DNA of 39,905 bases, taken from assembly GCA_947626765.1 (NCBI GenBank), contig CANQTQ010000013.1, positions 1-39,905 of the forward strand. The letters are read 5' to 3'. The position numbers were made by a program, and so were the translations under genes. This stretch comes from an uncultured Clostridia bacterium. GTDB lineage: Bacteria > Bacillota > Clostridia > TANB77 > CAG-508. Positions 25,005-32,857 of this stretch are shown piece by piece. Numbering within the stretch: position 1 is the first letter of the stretch; each line of letters starts with the position of its first letter. The notes under the pieces were generated by a model. The model worked only from the letters and a program-made list of their open reading frames with translations. It was not told where the DNA came from and made no database searches.

Positions 25005-26294
25005 ATGGATGACAATCAAAATAATAATGATTTAAACAATCAAACTTTTAAAAATGTAGCTGGAACTACTGCTCAAACAAGTTACAGAGCTTTTTATGAT
25101 GAAAATAAAAAGCAAAAATCTAATAGCGCAGGATTTGGTAAAACAGTGATATTACCTTTTTTATGTGGTGTTTTAGGCACTGCAATAGTCATTGGAAGCT
25201 CTATTACAATTCCAAGTTTAAAACAACTAATAGTGCAAAAATTAGTTACTGTTCCTTCTGACTATACTTCTAATGAAGATAATAACAACAGTTCTAGTAA
25301 TAATTTAAACACTTTAGCCATTTCTTTACAAAGCTATTCAGATACAGCTATAGGAGTTGCAAAAAAGGTTCAACCTTCTATTGTTGCCATAACTGTAGAA
25401 TATTCTGTTAATTCTATTTTTAGTAGAAATCCTCAAACTGCAACTGCAAAAGGTTCTGGAATTATAATTAGTGAAGATGGCTATATTTTAACAAATAATC
25501 ATGTTGTAAGTTCATCTAGTTCAAGTTCTTTTTATGAAATTGAAGAAGCTAGTAAGGTAACTGTTAAATTATATAATGATGATACTGAATATGAAGGAAA
25601 AATTATTGGTACAGATAGTCAAACTGACTTAGCAGTTATTAAAATTGAGAAAGATGGATTAACTGCTGCTGAACTTGGAGATTCTGATTCTGTTCAAGTT
25701 GGCGAGTTTGCAATGGCAATTGGTAGTCCTTTAGGCTTAGATAATAGTGTAACAGCTGGTATTGTAAGTGCAGTAAATAGAAAAGTTTCTGATGAAGATG
25801 GAAATGAATATGTTGCTATTCAAACTGATGCTGCAATTAATGCTGGAAATAGTGGTGGAGCTTTAGTAAATAGCAAAGGTCAAGTAGTAGGTGTTAATAC
25901 ATTAAAACTTTCTGGTACAGGTGTAGAAGGTGTTGGATTTGCAATTCCTATTAATTCTACTAAAGATATTTATGAACAGTTAATTGAGTATAGTAAAGTA
26001 AAAAGACCATACATTGGAATTAGTGGAACTGATTTAACTGAAGAATTAGTAAAGAAAAATAATTTATCATCTCTTGGTATATATATTCGTTCAATTGATG
26101 AATTTTCTGCTGCTGAAAAAGCTGGATTAAAAATAGGCGATATTATTATTGAAGCCGATGGTAAAAAAGTTACTAAAGTAGATGAATTAAACGAAATTAA
26201 AAATCAGAAAAAAATTGGAGATACAATCAAGTTAAAAGTTAATCGTAACGGAAAAGAAAAAGAATTTACTGTTACTTTACAAGAACAACCTTAA
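25005..26294 (+). CDS. htrA: HtrA/DegP-type serine protease
   Basis: This is a 429-residue membrane-anchored S1C protease for surface and secreted protein quality control. An acidic/Asn-rich cytoplasmic head and a TM helix (about residues 49-69) are followed by the trypsin-like domain with the catalytic triad: His in LTNNHVV, Asp in QTDLAVIKI, Ser in NAGNSGGALVN. One PDZ domain follows (about residues 335-425: GISGTDLTEELVKKN ... AEKAGLKIGDIIIEADG). The Shine-Dalgarno GGAGG is 8 nt before the ATG. A terminator follows at once. Confidence 0.97.
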   Translation: MDDNQNNNDLNNQTFKNVAGTTAQTSYRAFYDENKKQKSNSAGFGKTVILPFLCGVLGTAIVIGSSITIPSLKQLIVQKLVTVPSDYTSNEDNNNSSSNNLNTLAISLQSYSDTAIGVAKKVQPSIVAITVEYSVNSIFSRNPQTATAKGSGIIISEDGYILTNNHVVSSSSSSSFYEIEEASKVTVKLYNDDTEYEGKIIGTDSQTDLAVIKIEKDGLTAAELGDSDSVQVGEFAMAIGSPLGLDNSVTAGIVSAVNRKVSDEDGNEYVAIQTDAAINAGNSGGALVNSKGQVVGVNTLKLSGTGVEGVGFAIPINSTKDIYEQLIEYSKVKRPYIGISGTDLTEELVKKNNLSSLGIYIRSIDEFSAAEKAGLKIGDIIIEADGKKVTKVDELNEIKNQKKIGDTIKLKVNRNGKEKEFTVTLQEQP

Positions 26295-26321
26295 GGTATA
26301 AATAAATATTAAAATCGCACT

Positions 26322-26360
26322 TTAAAAAAGTAGCCATTTCTCTTTTGGCTACTTTTTTGA
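26322..26360 (+). terminator. Terminator of htrA
   Basis: The stem AAAAAAGTAGCCA/TGGCTACTTTTTT with an 8-nt loop and T run is about 30 nt after the htrA stop. Confidence 0.92.
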
Positions 26361-26565
26361 AAATAAAAGGGGATGTTTTACTAATTTATAGTCAACAACG
26401 GAGTAACTTTATTATTGACTACACATATAATATATCAATTGTTTTTGTTCTTTTTGTGAACTGTTAGTGACATGTTTGAAAATAATATCTTAATATTATA
26501 TTAAGGCTTAAAATAAATTAATTTCTAATTTGAGTATTACATATTTCAATTTTATTAATTGTATA
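26361..26565. other. Intergenic region between htrA and the M23 peptidase
   Basis: About 205 AT-rich bases with no supported ORF. It contains an inverted repeat TAGTCAA ... TTGACTA around 26387-26422. Near 26463 GTGACATGTTT weakly resembles the core of the REP-like element. Nothing else is evident. Confidence 0.55.
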
Positions 26566-26604
26566 AAAAAGCATTTTATTAAATATTTAATAAAATGCTT
26601 TTAT
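26566..26604 (-). terminator. Terminator of the M23 peptidase gene
   Basis: The near-perfect stem AAAAGCATTTTATTAAA/TTTAATAAAATGCTTTT lies directly behind the stop at 26606. Confidence 0.85.
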
Positions 26605-26605
26605 T

Positions 26606-27586
26606 TTAGTTATAAATATACTTTTGAGGGTTTACACTACTTCCATTTACTCTAATTTCAAAGTGTAAGTGGTTACCTGTTGAGTTACCTGTTGAACCAA
26701 CTGCACCAATTACATCTCCAGGTTTTACTTTATCTCCAACTTCTGCATATAATTTACTACAATGTCCATAGTAAATCTCTACATTATTTCCACAATCTAC
26801 AATGATTAAATTTCCATAGCTTCCTTTATAACCAGACCATGTAACAGTACCTTCTGCCGCTGCTTTAATTTTTGTTCCATAAGGTGCTGCAATATCTAAT
26901 CCTGTATGTGCATGTGAACGTATACTTTCTCTACTTCCAAATCTTGATGTTATTACACCTGTAATTGGTTTCTGAGCTAAATAAACACCATTTACAGAAG
27001 AAGACTTTATTTCTTCTAACTCGCTAGATATTGCTTTTTCTGCTACTTGTATATTTACTGTTTTATATTCATCTTTATTTTGTGTATAAACTTCATTAAT
27101 TCCAACTTCTGATGTAACATCAGAATATTTACTTTTTATTTCTTTAGCTAAACTTTCAGCTTCTTCTAATGTATTTACAATAGATTTTTGTTTATTATCT
27201 ATTGTAACAGCATAATATTTATAGGTAATTTTCGTTTGATCTTGTATTTTAGCAATTATTTCATTTTCATCTACTTTTTCATTTTTATCTACAAAAGCAA
27301 ATTCATAATTTACTGTAACACTATCTACAGCTACAACATTTTCAGATTCATTATTATATATTAACTCATTTACTTTTGTTTCAAAATTATTCTTATTATT
27401 TATATATCCTAGTTTTTCTCCATTTGCACTAACTATGCATACTGGCTTATATTTTATGAAAATTATTGTCATAACAATAAATAAAGCAATTGCTATTAGA
27501 TTTATACATCTAATTGTTTCTTTTGTGCAGTATTTTATTTTATTGTTTAAAATAAATTTCACTCTCCTTTTCGTTACACACGACAT
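26606..27586 (-). CDS. M23-family peptidoglycan endopeptidase, membrane anchored
   Basis: This is a 326-residue protein with an N-terminal TM helix (about residues 28-47), a middle beta-rich region with repeated AVDSVTVNYEF/TITYKYYAV strands, and a C-terminal LytM/M23 domain. Zinc ligands are HTGLD and HLHFEIR, with HCS (usually HLS or HMS) between. It cleaves peptide cross-links or acts as a SpoIIQ-like scaffold. The start is unresolved: the promoter -10 at 27592-27597 puts the RNA start at about the first ATG (27586), while AAAGGAGAG lies downstream at 27562-27570, 10 nt before an ATT codon at 27553. Either a leaderless ATG or a non-AUG start is used; mature function does not depend on this. 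Confidence 0.88.
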   Translation of the reverse strand: MSCVTKRRVKFILNNKIKYCTKETIRCINLIAIALFIVMTIIFIKYKPVCIVSANGEKLGYINNKNNFETKVNELIYNNESENVVAVDSVTVNYEFAFVDKNEKVDENEIIAKIQDQTKITYKYYAVTIDNKQKSIVNTLEEAESLAKEIKSKYSDVTSEVGINEVYTQNKDEYKTVNIQVAEKAISSELEEIKSSSVNGVYLAQKPITGVITSRFGSRESIRSHAHTGLDIAAPYGTKIKAAAEGTVTWSGYKGSYGNLIIVDCGNNVEIYYGHCSKLYAEVGDKVKPGDVIGAVGSTGNSTGNHLHFEIRVNGSSVNPQKYIYN

Positions 27587-27591
27587 TATTA

Positions 27592-27620
27592 ATTATACCA
27601 TATATTTTGCGTAATTTCAA
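27592..27620 (-). promoter_or_regulatory. Promoter of the M23 peptidase gene
   Basis: TTGAAA (27620-27615) and TATAAT (27597-27592) have a 17-nt spacer on the minus strand. The predicted start falls on the first ATG of the ORF. Confidence 0.65.
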
Positions 27621-27752
27621 ATAAATTATACCTATAAATACCATTTATATCTATTTAATGGAAATTTATTAATTCTTAAATTGGAATTTATATATGTTTT
27701 TCTTTATTTTTCTCTATTTTTCTCTTGTTTTCTTTGTTTTTATATGCTAATG

Positions 27753-30413
27753 TTAATAAATTTGTTTAGCTTCTTCTTTTGAATAAATTATTTTTCCAAA
27801 TCGAATTTCATTTATTTTTTTCTGCATTTCCATTATTATAAGTGGCATTATTGAAATTCCTACAGTATATAGCCACTGAATACCTGTTAATGGAACTAAT
27901 TTGAATAAATTTGCAATAGGTGGAATTACTACAACTATAACTTGCAGTATGCTTCCTAAGATAAATGCTCCTAACAAATATTTATTTTCTAAAAATCCTA
28001 CTTTAAATAAAGATTCATCTGTTTTAATATTAAAGCTATGTACTAATTCTAAAAGTCCTAAAGATACAAAAGCCATTGTTCTTCCAACTTCCACATTGTA
28101 TAAGTAATTGCCAATACTAAAGCTAAATAATGTTAATATTCCTAGCATTGTTCCTTCTGCAAATATTTTTGCCCATAATCCATCTGCAAAGATTCCTTTT
28201 TTACTATCTCTTGGCTTTTTATTCATAATATCTTTATCTGGCTTTTCTAGTCCAATAGCAATTGCTGGAAGTGAATCTGTTACTAAATTAATCCATAATA
28301 ATTGTATTGCTAGTAATGGCGATTTTAGTCCTAATATAAGTCCTAAAAATATTGTAACAATTTCACCAATATTAGTAGCAATTAAAAAATGAACTGCTTT
28401 TTTAATGTTATCAAAAATATTTCTTCCTTGTTTAACCGCTTCAACTATTGTTACAAAATTATCATCTGTTAATACCATATCTGCTGCATTTTTAGCAACG
28501 TCTGTGCCATTTTGTCCCATTGCAATACCAATATCTGCTTGCTTTAAGGCTGGTGCATCATTTACACCATCTCCTGTCATTGCAACTACTGCTCCTGTTG
28601 ACCTATAACTATTTACAATTTTAACTTTATGCTCTGGTGTAACTCTTGCAAAAACCGAATATTTCATAATGTTCTTTTTTAAAACATCGTCTGGAATTTC
28701 ATCTAATTCTTCTCCTGTTATGCTTAAATCTCCAGTTTTTAATATTCCAAGTTCTTTTGCTATTGCAGTAGCTGTTGCAATATGGTCTCCTGTAATCATT
28801 ACTGTTTTTATTCCGGCTTTTCTACAAGTTGCTACTGCTTCTTTTACACCTTCTCTTGGAGGATCTATCATTCCTATTAAGCCAACAAAAATTAAGTTTT
28901 GCTCTATCTTACTATCTATTACATTTGGAAGATTGTCTACATCTAAATAGCTAATTGCAAGTACTCTTAAAGCTTTTTGCGCCATTTGCAAGTTTTGTTT
29001 TTCTAGTTGTTTTAAAATATTATTATCTAATGGAATTAACTTTCCATCTTGATAAATTTGCTTGCACCTTTTTAGTAATACATCCGGTGCTCCCTTTGTA
29101 ATTATACGATAGCCCATATGTGTTTTGTGAATAGTTGTCATCATTTTTCTGTTAGAATCAAATGGAATATCTGCTACTCTATTCATTACATTATATAATT
29201 GTTCTTTATTTTCTCCTAGCTCTAGGGCTTTATTTACAATAGCAACTTCGGTTGGCTCTCCATTTACTTCTATCTTTCCGTTGTTTTGAAAAACATCTAC
29301 ATCTGTACACATTGTAGCAAGTTGCATTATCCATTTTGAAAAGCTAACATCTGTAATTTCTCCATTGCTACTTACAATATTTGTTACTTGCATTTTATTT
29401 TGGGTTAATGTTCCTGTTTTATCTGAGCAAATAACACTACTGCTTCCTAAAGTTTCTACGGCTGGAAGTTTACGAATAATACTATTTTTCTTAGCCATTT
29501 TTGTAACTCCAATAGAAAGCATAATTGTAACAATTGCAGGAAGCCCCTCTGGAATTGCTGCAACTGCTAGTCCAACAGATGTCATAAACATTTCTATAGG
29601 CTCAATTTTTTTCATAATTCCAATTAAAAATATGAAAACGCAAATTGCTAAGCATGCAATTCCTAATGTTTTTCCTACTTGTCCTAACTTTTTTTGAATT
29701 GGCGTTTCTGGTGATTCATTTACTAAAATCATTTTAGCAATTTTGCCTACTTTTGTGTTCATACCAGTTTCTGTTACTATCATCTCTCCATGACCATTTA
29801 CCACTATTGTTGTGCTAAATGCCATATTTGCCATATCTCCTAAAACTGCTTTTTCTGGTAAAATACTATTTGCGTCTTTTAAAATTGGAACATTTTCACC
29901 TGTTAAACTAGCTTCTTCTATTTTTAAATTAGAAGAAAATATTAATCTTCCATCTGCTGGTACATAATTTCCAGCTTCTAAAATTACAATATCGCCTGGA
30001 ACTACTTCTTCTCCTTTTATTGTAGCTATTTTTCCATCTCTTCTTACTTTGCAAGTTGGCGCAGACATTTTCTTTAGAGCTTCTAGAGATTTTTCTGCTT
30101 TTGTTTCTTGCACTAAGCCCATAATAGCATTAAAAACAACAATTGCAATAATTATAATTGAGTCAAAATAGTCATTGCTTCCTTCTAATCTAGCTACTAT
30201 TGCTGATATAACGGAAGCAATAAGTAAAATAATAATCATGAAATCTTGAAATTGTTTTAAAAATCTAATTATTATAGATTGTTTTTTTTGCTTTTCTAAC
30301 TCATTTAAGCCATATTTTTTTCTTCTCTCTTCTACTTGTTTACTGTTTAAGCCATTATTTAAATTTGTTTTTAATTTTTGCTCAACCTCTTTTGCTAATA
30401 ATGTATGCCACAT
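27753..30413 (-). CDS. Calcium-transporting P-type ATPase (PacL/SERCA type)
   Basis: This is an 886-residue P2A-type pump. Order of parts: N-terminal cation-ATPase domain, M1-M2 (ILLIASVISAI, FNAIMGLVQE), actuator TGE motif (SLTGENVP), M4 PEGLPAIVTIM with the ion-binding Glu, the phosphorylation motif ICSDKTGTLTQNK, the nucleotide-binding domain with KGAPDVLL, TGDGVNDAPAL, and M5-M6. M5 has TNIGEIV (Asn, Glu) and M6 has LLWINLVTDSLP (Asn, Thr, Asp), the same ligands as SERCA; hence calcium export. I placed the start at ATG 30413 because AAGGAGG lies just before it; an upstream in-frame extension lacks support. It is monocistronic. Confidence 0.94.
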   Translation of the reverse strand: MWHTLLAKEVEQKLKTNLNNGLNSKQVEERRKKYGLNELEKQKKQSIIIRFLKQFQDFMIIILLIASVISAIVARLEGSNDYFDSIIIIAIVVFNAIMGLVQETKAEKSLEALKKMSAPTCKVRRDGKIATIKGEEVVPGDIVILEAGNYVPADGRLIFSSNLKIEEASLTGENVPILKDANSILPEKAVLGDMANMAFSTTIVVNGHGEMIVTETGMNTKVGKIAKMILVNESPETPIQKKLGQVGKTLGIACLAICVFIFLIGIMKKIEPIEMFMTSVGLAVAAIPEGLPAIVTIMLSIGVTKMAKKNSIIRKLPAVETLGSSSVICSDKTGTLTQNKMQVTNIVSSNGEITDVSFSKWIMQLATMCTDVDVFQNNGKIEVNGEPTEVAIVNKALELGENKEQLYNVMNRVADIPFDSNRKMMTTIHKTHMGYRIITKGAPDVLLKRCKQIYQDGKLIPLDNNILKQLEKQNLQMAQKALRVLAISYLDVDNLPNVIDSKIEQNLIFVGLIGMIDPPREGVKEAVATCRKAGIKTVMITGDHIATATAIAKELGILKTGDLSITGEELDEIPDDVLKKNIMKYSVFARVTPEHKVKIVNSYRSTGAVVAMTGDGVNDAPALKQADIGIAMGQNGTDVAKNAADMVLTDDNFVTIVEAVKQGRNIFDNIKKAVHFLIATNIGEIVTIFLGLILGLKSPLLAIQLLWINLVTDSLPAIAIGLEKPDKDIMNKKPRDSKKGIFADGLWAKIFAEGTMLGILTLFSFSIGNYLYNVEVGRTMAFVSLGLLELVHSFNIKTDESLFKVGFLENKYLLGAFILGSILQVIVVVIPPIANLFKLVPLTGIQWLYTVGISIMPLIIMEMQKKINEIRFGKIIYSKEEAKQIY

Positions 30414-30699
30414 TTTAATTTCCTCCTTACATAAAATTAATCTTTTGCAGTTATACTTTTTAGTATTATATGAGGCTTGTCTTAAAATTATGACAAATAA
30501 ATGAGCCAAGTTAGTTGTTTTACCACTTACAAATCATTGTATGGGTAAAAAAAAATAGAGTAAAGGTATGAGACCTTTGTATCACATTTTATGGAAACTT
30601 ACAATTACTTTTTATTATATTTTACAAACTAAAAAATAGTATATGTTTTTATATGTGTTCATATTTTAAATTTATTGAATGAAATTTCTTGCAAATTGT

Positions 30700-30728
30700 T
30701 TGACAAATGTAAAAAATAATGCTATACT
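30700..30728 (+). promoter_or_regulatory. Promoter of the antitoxin-like RNA
   Basis: TTGACA at 30700-30705 and TATACT at 30723-30728 have a 17-nt spacer. The start of transcription is expected at about 30735. Confidence 0.8.
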
Positions 30729-30734
30729 AATAAT

Positions 30735-30804
30735 AGCTTAAGCAAAAAGTCAAATGAAGATGACAATATGTATGAAGGTGTGAATGTCGGTTCACATCTT
30801 TTTT
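30735..30804 (+). ncRNA. Antisense-type RNA antitoxin candidate (about 70 nt)
   Basis: A consensus promoter drives a short RNA that ends in a perfect intrinsic terminator: stem GGTGTGAA/TTCACATC at 30777-30798, loop TGTCGG, then six T. The body contains TCAAATGAAGA (30750-30760) and AATATGTA (30765-30772), both exact copies of the antisense strand over the toxin start region, in the same order and with 4-5 nt between. The loop TGTCGG is complementary to the loop of the toxin mRNA terminator. No convincing ORF is present. The arrangement resembles RNA II of the Fst/par type I systems; the function is inferred from complementarity. Confidence 0.7.
30750..30772 (+). repeat. Direct repeats DRa and DRb, copy in the RNA
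   Basis: TCAAATGAAGA (30750-30760) and AATATGTA (30765-30772). The second copies are at 30924-30934 and 30940-30947, inside the toxin coding start and its ribosome-binding region on the opposite strand. Confidence 0.85.
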
Positions 30805-30810
30805 ATGTAA

Positions 30811-30842
30811 AAAGCTAGGTAGCTGTCGGACTACCTAGCTTT
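30811..30842 (-). terminator. Terminator of the small toxin gene, with kissing-loop sequence
   Basis: 12-bp perfect stem AAAGCTAGGTAG/CTACCTAGCTTT, 8-nt loop TCCGACAG on the minus strand, then T5. The loop contains CCGACA, the exact complement of the TGTCGG loop in the neighbouring RNA. It can also act weakly in the plus direction on read-through of that RNA. Confidence 0.85.
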
Positions 30843-30850
30843 AACTATTT

Positions 30851-30937
30851 CTAGTCTTTGTCGTTATGGTCGTAATTATTTTTATTGCTTAAAAGTAATA
30901 AAACAATTAAACGCCATATTAAATCAAATGAAGACAT
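30851..30937 (-). CDS. 28-aa hydrophobic peptide, candidate type I toxin
   Basis: This very short gene has all the marks of expression: promoter TTGAAA-17-TATAAT, a 5' hairpin, the Shine-Dalgarno AAAGGAGGT (9 nt spacer) and the ATG at 30937. The peptide begins MSSFDLIWRLIVLLLLSN and ends in a polar tail with NKNNYDHNDKD. A single hydrophobic stretch with Trp/Arg near the N-terminus, followed by a charged tail, is typical of membrane-acting type I toxins of the Fst/Ldr and TxpA kinds. Its start region is mirrored in the convergent RNA. I do not know this exact family. A plain small membrane peptide is the alternative. Confidence 0.7.
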   Translation of the reverse strand: MSSFDLIWRLIVLLLLSNKNNYDHNDKD

Positions 30938-30947
30938 TTAATATGTA
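30924..30947 (-). repeat. Direct repeats DRa and DRb, copy over the toxin start
   Basis: TCAAATGAAGA at 30924-30934 spans toxin codons 2-5. AATATGTA at 30940-30947 spans the gap between the Shine-Dalgarno and the ATG. Pairing with the RNA would cover the ribosome landing site. Confidence 0.85.
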
Positions 30948-30986
30948 CCTCCTTTCTCAAAGATTTCCTTTGAAAAGGATGTTTTT

Positions 30987-31015
30987 ATTATACTTTATTT
31001 TTACACATGTTTCAA
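30987..31015 (-). promoter_or_regulatory. Promoter of the small toxin gene
   Basis: TTGAAA (31015-31010) and TATAAT (30992-30987) have a 17-nt spacer on the minus strand. The leader would begin near 30980 and contains a small hairpin TCCTTT/AAAGGA before the Shine-Dalgarno. Confidence 0.8.
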
Positions 31016-31147
31016 TAAAATTCTCAAATAAAAGACTCTTGATTTTTGGGTATATTTAGTATAATATATAAAAGTGAAAATTGCTTATAAAAACTTTAGC
31101 ATTTTATAATTTTTTTGTGTAAAATAAGATATGTTTAGGGGGATAAA

Positions 31148-32677
31148 ATGAAATTATATTTATTAAAGGACTATATTTCTGCCTTGCAAAAGGAAGATTT
31201 AATAGATTGTATTCCAGCTGAAATAGACTTTTCTATATTAGAAAATACAGCTATTGAAAAACTTAGTCATAATTCTAAAGACATTATACCTAATACTTTA
31301 TATTTTTGTAAAGGCTTAAATTACAAACCTGAATACTTAGAAGAAGCAATTAAAAATGGTGCTATTTGTTATGTTGCAGAAAAACAAAATATTACTAAGC
31401 CTAATTTTCCTCATATTGTAGTAAAAGATATTAGAAAAGCTTTAGCAGCCTTATCTTGTATGTATTACGACTACCCTGCTGAAAAAATTAATATGATTGG
31501 TCTTACTGGAACGAAGGGAAAATCTACTACTGCCTACTATATTAAAAGTATTTTAGATAATTATATGAAAGAAAATGGTATGCCAGATACTGCAATTCTT
31601 TCTTCTATTGATGCTTATGATGGAAAAAGCTGCAAGGAATCTTTAATTACTAGTCCTGAATCAATTGAAATTCAAGAACATATACGTAATAGCGTTGATT
31701 GTGATATGAAAAATTTTGTTATGGAGGTTAGTAGCCAAGCTCTTATGCTAAATAGAGTTCATGACATTTACTATAAAGTTGGTGTATTTTTAAATATTTC
31801 TGAAGACCATATAAGTGCTATTGAACATCCTAATTTTGAGAATTATTTTGAATGTAAATTAAAAATATTTGAACAAACAGAAACAGCTTGTGTTAACCTA
31901 GATTCAGACTATTCTGACATTATTTTAGAAAATAGTAAAAAAGCAAAAAGAGTTATTACATTTAGTACAAAAGATAAAAATGCAGATGTTTATGGTTATA
32001 ACATACAAAAGCAAGGTCATAATGCAATTTTTTTTAGAGTAAGAACTCCAAAGTTTGAACAGGACATGCTTCTTACTATGCCAGGCTTATTTAATGTAGA
32101 AAATGCCTTAGCTGCAATAAGTATTGCAATTAGCTTAGATATTCCTTATTCTAATATTTATGAGGGGCTAAAAGTTGCACGAGCAAGTGGAAGAATGGAA
32201 TCTCATGTAAGTAAAGATGGAAGTATTATTGTTATTGTAGATTATGCACATAATAAACTAAGTTTTCAAAAGTTATATGAATCTACTAAGCAAGAATACC
32301 CAGATAAAAAAATTGTTACTGTTTTTGGCTGCCCTGGTGGTAAAGCACAGCTTCGTAGAAGAGATTTAGGAACCTTAGCAGGTATAAATTCAAATATTAG
32401 TTATTTAACTGCAGAAGACCCAGGTCCTGAAGATACTGTTGAAATTTGCAAAGAAATTGCAGGTTACATTTCTAAGGAAAATGGAAATTACAAAATTATA
32501 GAAGATCGTGGAGAGGCTATTAAAAATGCAATTTTGGAAAATCCAAATAGTGTTATTTTAATTACTGGAAAGGGTAATGAAACAAGGCAAAAATATGGTA
32601 AACAATATCTTCCATGTCTTACAGATACGCAGTATGCTACAGAGGCCTTAGAAGAATATGATAAGAAGATTTCGTAA
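31148..32677 (+). CDS. murE: MurE-type UDP-N-acetylmuramyl peptide ligase
   Basis: This is a 509-residue Mur ligase that adds the third residue to UDP-MurNAc-dipeptide. The N-terminal UDP-binding domain precedes the P-loop GLTGTKGKSTTAYYI; the central domain has MEVSSQAL, SEDHISAIEHPNFENYFECKLKIFE with the likely carbamylated Lys, and FNVENALAAISIA; the C-terminal domain has VDYAHN, VFGCPGG and GKGNETRQ. The diaminopimelate-selective DNPR motif is not present; the equivalent position reads AEDPGPED. Substrate choice is therefore uncertain, and a MurE-like paralogue is possible. A GGGGG-type Shine-Dalgarno precedes the ATG. It is monocistronic, with a terminator at 32746. Confidence 0.88.
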   Translation: MKLYLLKDYISALQKEDLIDCIPAEIDFSILENTAIEKLSHNSKDIIPNTLYFCKGLNYKPEYLEEAIKNGAICYVAEKQNITKPNFPHIVVKDIRKALAALSCMYYDYPAEKINMIGLTGTKGKSTTAYYIKSILDNYMKENGMPDTAILSSIDAYDGKSCKESLITSPESIEIQEHIRNSVDCDMKNFVMEVSSQALMLNRVHDIYYKVGVFLNISEDHISAIEHPNFENYFECKLKIFEQTETACVNLDSDYSDIILENSKKAKRVITFSTKDKNADVYGYNIQKQGHNAIFFRVRTPKFEQDMLLTMPGLFNVENALAAISIAISLDIPYSNIYEGLKVARASGRMESHVSKDGSIIVIVDYAHNKLSFQKLYESTKQEYPDKKIVTVFGCPGGKAQLRRRDLGTLAGINSNISYLTAEDPGPEDTVEICKEIAGYISKENGNYKIIEDRGEAIKNAILENPNSVILITGKGNETRQKYGKQYLPCLTDTQYATEALEEYDKKIS

Positions 32678-32745
32678 GTAAAATATTTTAAAATTAATTT
32701 TCAATAATATTTCATTTTAGTTTAAGAAACTTTAATTTCTATAAT

Positions 32746-32791
32746 AAAAAGCAAAAATATATGAATTAAATTCATTATATTTTTGCTTTTT
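32746..32791. terminator. Terminator behind murE, facing smc
   Basis: The long stem AAAAAGCAAAAATATATGAA and its complement gives a hairpin followed by T. It lies 70 nt after the murE stop and can also serve smc from the other strand. Confidence 0.85.
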
Positions 32792-32857
32792 TATAAATCT
32801 AATATTTTATATTTTTTATAAAGCCTACAAATTTTAAGGCAAAATTTCAACTTATTT

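Noticed and set aside
26361-26475. Third REP-like copy
   Set aside because: Only GGGGATGTTT and GTGACATGTTT are similar; the diagnostic GGACAGGTCC core is absent.
30754-30783. Nine-codon ORF in the antitoxin RNA (ATG AAG ATG ...)
   Set aside because: It has no Shine-Dalgarno, and the sequence is explained by complementarity to the toxin start region.
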